NCBI GenBank assembly: GCA_022641595.1
Contig: JALCDN010000007.1
Coordinates: forward strand, 1 to 41,258
From: Ruminococcus sp.
GTDB taxonomy: Bacteria > Bacillota > Clostridia > Oscillospirales > Ruminococcaceae
Reading direction: 5' to 3'
DNA length: 41,258 nucleotides
In this document: positions 40,587 through 41,258 of the stretch, in pieces
Numbering within the stretch: position 1 is the first letter of the stretch
How the letters are laid out: every line of letters begins with the position of its first letter
The notes under the pieces: model-generated
The model's input: the letters and a program-made list of their open reading frames with translations, nothing else
What the model was told of the DNA's origin: nothing
The model's database searches: none
Made by a program: the position numbers and the translations under genes

Positions 40587-41258
40587 ATGAGTGATGTTTT
40601 AGTTTCTGTGTGGTGTGCGACTTATAATCATAAAAATTATATAAGAGATGCACTTGAAGGCTTTGTAAGGCAAAAAACTAATTTTCGTTATGAAGTTATT
40701 ATTCATGATGATGCATCAACGGACGGTACGCAGGAAATCATCGAGAAGTATCATCAACAATATCCAAATATCTTTGTTCCAATCTATGAAAAAGAAAATG
40801 TATATTCTAAAGGAATTAATTCTTTCAATTCTGTTGGTATTTCTTATGTAAGAGGAAAATATGTTGCACTATGTGAAGGAGATGATTTTTGGATTGATGA
40901 ATATAAGCTCCAAAAACAGGTAGATTTTTTGGAAAGCCACCCAGACTATAGTATGTGCTGTCATGCAGGTTATTATGTTGATGAGAGTGGATATAAACTT
41001 CCTGGGGCATTCAAAACTTTCGATAGTGATTGTACAGTTGATACAGATGCATTAATAAAGAAGTGGATTTGTCCAACTGCTTCAATTGTTTACAATTTTG
41101 GAAAGTATATGGATAACCGTTTTCCACCTTTGAAAAATGCTCCTTGTGGGGATTATCCTAAAATTATTAATTTTTCTATATATGGGAAATTATACTTTTT
41201 TTCTTCTATATGGAGCGCATATAGAATTAGTAATTCTTCAGTTTCAGCGAAATGGCGA
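40587..41258 (+). CDS. GT2-family glycosyltransferase, 3'-truncated by the window end
   Basis: The reading frame is open from the ATG at 40587 to the end of the window, giving 224 residues of an incomplete protein. It starts VLVSVWCATYNHKNYIRDAL, then VIIHDDASTDGTQEII and the metal-binding region VALCEGDDFWIDEYKLQKQVDFL, which is the inverting GT-A layout common in capsule loci. AGGAG lies at 40571-40575. An ATG at 40579 reads only two more codons before a stop. It follows the previous gene by 18 bases and continues the capsule operon. Its acceptor and sugar are unknown. Confidence 0.9.
   Translation, partial: MSDVLVSVWCATYNHKNYIRDALEGFVRQKTNFRYEVIIHDDASTDGTQEIIEKYHQQYPNIFVPIYEKENVYSKGINSFNSVGISYVRGKYVALCEGDDFWIDEYKLQKQVDFLESHPDYSMCCHAGYYVDESGYKLPGAFKTFDSDCTVDTDALIKKWICPTASIVYNFGKYMDNRFPPLKNAPCGDYPKIINFSIYGKLYFFSSIWSAYRISNSSVSAKWR

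Noticed and set aside
1-41258. CRISPR array, tRNA, rRNA or a complete insertion sequence
   Set aside because: No regularly spaced repeats, no cloverleaf-type sequence and no transposase with terminal inverted repeats were seen.

Overview
The window looks like a chromosomal stretch of a low-GC, anaerobic, plant-fibre-degrading member of the Firmicutes, most like Ruminococcus or a close relative. The main evidence is a secreted GH5 cellulase ending in a two-repeat type I dockerin, which is the cellulosome signature. Consensus sigma-A-type promoters with 17-18 bp spacers, AGGAGG-type ribosome binding sites and AT-rich sequence agree with this. No rRNA or tRNA is present, so the species cannot be fixed.

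Positions 1-5366 are a worn integrative-element region. It holds the 3' part of a tyrosine integrase, a large serine recombinase that has lost its catalytic domain, and a small cargo operon (XRE regulator, pRiA4b ORF-3-like protein, RhuM-like protein, GNAT acetyltransferase). It closes with an orphan leftward promoter/operator that now drives only a 33-codon stub. Positions 5367-7691 hold the dockerin cellulase (minus strand) and a divergent AraC-type regulator.

Positions 7709-30743 form a long rightward polysaccharide operon with an ABC-transporter export logic. It starts at a near-perfect promoter, has an internal promoter at 20619 and ends at a strong intrinsic terminator at 30709. In order it encodes Wzm and Wzt (with a C-terminal glycan-recognition domain), a coiled-coil methyltransferase, a second coiled-coil protein, three GT4 glycosyltransferases, a large GT-C-like membrane protein, a polyprenyl-phosphate GT2, another GT4 and an LPG_synthase_TM/AglD-like membrane protein. 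These are followed by a YfhO-like membrane protein, RfbF, RfbG, RfbH, a GtrA-like protein, a ThDP enzyme resembling YerE/IlvB, an SDR reductase and a second GtrB-like GT2. RfbFGH plus a YerE-like enzyme plus an SDR is the gene set expected for a CDP-linked branched-chain 3,6-dideoxyhexose of the yersiniose type. This is the most notable feature of the window.

Positions 30890-41258 (the end cuts a gene) form a second, Wzy-type capsule/exopolysaccharide operon. It has its own promoter and encodes a fused CpsC-CpsD tyrosine autokinase with a Tyr-rich tail, a CpsB-type PHP phosphatase, a DegT-type aminotransferase and an initiating phosphoglycosyl transferase. It continues with two CgeB/GT-B-like proteins, a hexapeptide acyltransferase, a GT4, a Wzy-like polymerase and a partial GT2. 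No Wzx flippase is seen before the window ends. Two complete but mechanistically different surface-glycan systems therefore lie back to back.
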